Source: Apostichopus californicus (lineage: Eukaryota; Echinodermata; Holothuroidea; Aspidochirotida; Stichopodidae). Taken from it: a DNA stretch of 20,607 nt. Every line of letters starts with the position of its first letter. Position 1 is the first letter of the stretch. Of this stretch, positions 19,263 through 20,607 are shown one piece after another. The stretch covers positions 1 to 20,607 of the forward strand of contig JAIPMN010023007.1 in assembly GCA_020650975.1 (NCBI GenBank). Reading direction: 5' to 3'. The notes beneath the pieces are model-generated. The model worked only from the letters and a program-made list of their open reading frames with translations, ran no database searches and was not told the origin of the DNA. The position numbers were made by a program, and so were the translations under genes.

Positions 19263-19607
19263 CAAGGGCGTAGGAACCGGTGGGGCTGGGGGGGGCACCA
19301 GCCCCCCAGTGAAAAATATGGTGGGGGGGAAGTATCATTCCGCCCCCCCGCTCCGCAAGTCAGAAAACCCCTTTTTCATTTCCAAATGAGAAGAAAAATC
19401 TCATTTGGAGCACCAAATTGCATCTAAGGCCAGGTGAAAATGCAAAATTATTTACAAAATGGAGTGGGTGTTGAAGTGTGCTATATTGCACCAAATTGCA
19501 TCTGAGGCCACCTGGAAATGAAAAAAAATCCAAATCCTTAGACCCCTCTCCCAGGCCGGCCATCAGTCTTCAGCCCCCCCACTCAAAAGTACCTTCCTAC
19601 GCCACTG
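19263..19607. mobile_element. Complete hAT-type MITE, 345 bp, with 8-bp target duplication
   Basis: The element starts CAAGGGCGTAGGAA and ends TTCCTACGCCACTG, terminal inverted repeats matching at 12 of 14 positions. ACTGTAGA flanks it exactly on both sides (19255-19262 and 19608-19615). An 8-bp duplication with CAGTGGCG-type ends is the hallmark of hAT elements. Just inside are G-rich and C-rich blocks that can pair. An internal direct repeat of about 30 bp, GCACCAAATTGCATCTRAGG type, starts at 19410 and 19488 (78-bp period). It has no transposase. Confidence 0.88.
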
Positions 19608-19689
19608 ACTGTAGATCTAATCCAAATGACATATACATGAAAGAATATAAAATGGCTGTGCGAGTCTCGTTGAGCTTTCGAAATAAGAC

Positions 19690-20303
19690 AATATAAAGAT
19701 AGGTAAGTTTCTAATAAAGTTCAGTTATTACATGAGTCGTATTGACATGAAAGGAATTAATAAAAATATTTAACTAAATATTGTGGCTATGATATAGTAA
19801 GTTTTATACTGCTTTGTTCCTCTTTGAAGTTTTATGACAAATTATATTTATGTACATTTTGCTTTTTTGTCTCACTTTGAGTTTGTTGATATTTATAATC
19901 ATAATAACAATTCTCCTGTGAGGACCAATTGATCAATAATTGTGCAGATAATACTGAACATAAGTGAGAAGGTTCTTTATTTGGCAAGATGAATGACCTG
20001 TTGTATGTAAGTATCAAGTAATCAGTTCTTAAGGCAAACTTTACGAGATGGAAAGAAGGCAAAATGCCAGCACAAGTGTTCCTTGTGCAGTCCAAATAAG
20101 GCAATAAGATTTGGCAAGTTTCTGATTAATCAATAAAACATTAAAAAATATTGAACTAAATACTGTGCTATAGAATATTAAGCCTCTTTTCATTCTGTTC
20201 CCTATTTGAAATTTTTGAAAAATATTGATATTCATTAATTCTTTCGTATCACTTTTGAGTTTGTTAATATGTATAATTGTAAATACAATTTCCTATGAGA
20301 GCC
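19690..20303. repeat. Diverged direct duplication (two units of about 200 bp)
   Basis: The segment from about 19690 to 19925 is echoed at about 20100-20303. Shared landmarks in order are GGYAAGTTTCT, AATATT-AACTAAATA-TGTG, TTGAAATTTT-type, CACTTTGAGTTTGTT and CAATTCTCCTGTGAG / CAATTTCCTATGAG. The offset is about 380-400 bases. Substitutions and small indels are frequent, so the duplication is old. Confidence 0.7.
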
Positions 20304-20534
20304 AGAGATTTGGAATAAATTTATTTAAGATCAGATGCTGCAACTTTGCCAACTTTTCCCTGTCCTTTTTTTGAAGCCTTAAAAGTTGCAGAAACATTTC
20401 TCATCACTTCGGGTCAAGTACGATTGAACATCACAGTTGGAATGTTATTTCTATTAACGTTATCTGTCTTAACGGAAATACCTGCTATTTACTGGCTAAT
20501 TGCCAGTGAGTTTCCCAGGCTGCCAGTTGAAAAA

Positions 20535-20607
20535 ATAAACATATATACATATATATATGTATGTATATACATATAAATATATATATGTATGTATATACAT
20601 GTATATA
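20535..20607. repeat. TATA/TATG microsatellite at window edge
   Basis: Alternating ATATATGTATGTATATACAT units form two near-identical palindromic blocks and run off the right end of the window, so the full length is unknown. Confidence 0.9.

Noticed and set aside
20346-20576. Plus-strand 76-codon ORF with a hydrophobic segment
   Set aside because: It runs into the TATA/TATG microsatellite for its C-terminus and starts in duplicated AT-rich spacer; likely chance.

Overview
The window is animal nuclear DNA. Its genes are split by GT-AG introns, the spacer DNA is AT-rich, and it carries tRNA-derived SINEs, a CR1/L2-type LINE fragment, hAT- and TTAA-type DNA elements and long C/G homopolymers. 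Gene content and repeats suggest a marine invertebrate, possibly an echinoderm such as a sea cucumber; the species cannot be fixed from the sequence alone. Nothing here looks bacterial or viral.

Left third (1-7033, minus strand): seven exons of a gene encoding a seven-repeat RCC1 beta-propeller of the small-HERC type (HERC3/4/6-like). One exon (2203-2294) is masked by a reading frame in another phase and was found by matching the RCC1 repeat and splice phases. The start codon is inside the window. The left end is unresolved: the gene either runs off the window into a HECT ubiquitin-ligase domain, or stops at 70-72 as a 406-residue RCC1-only protein. The introns hold two SINEs, a polypurine tract and tandem duplications, one of which triplicates a splice donor.

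Middle (7034-14556): no confident gene. It contains a long hairpin, the terminus of an old hAT-like element, a TACTC-rich degenerate satellite, and the 3' end of a CR1/L2-like retrotransposon interrupted by another insert. One 93-bp exon-like open stretch (12313-12405) belongs to no gene I recognise.

Right third (14557-20607, plus strand): a complete two-exon RSAD1 gene, the mitochondrial HemW-type radical SAM heme chaperone (449 residues). It is followed by a 924-bp TTAA-flanked element, a 26-codon ORF in a CpG-richer patch, a 345-bp hAT MITE with a perfect 8-bp target duplication, a diverged direct duplication and a TATG/TATA microsatellite at the edge.

The HERC-like gene and RSAD1 have no evident functional link; they are simply neighbours in a repeat-rich region. 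I did not find a new multi-gene system. The observations most worth following are the triplicated donor of the HERC-like gene, its undefined C-terminus, and the SINE and LINE that share a 3' tail.
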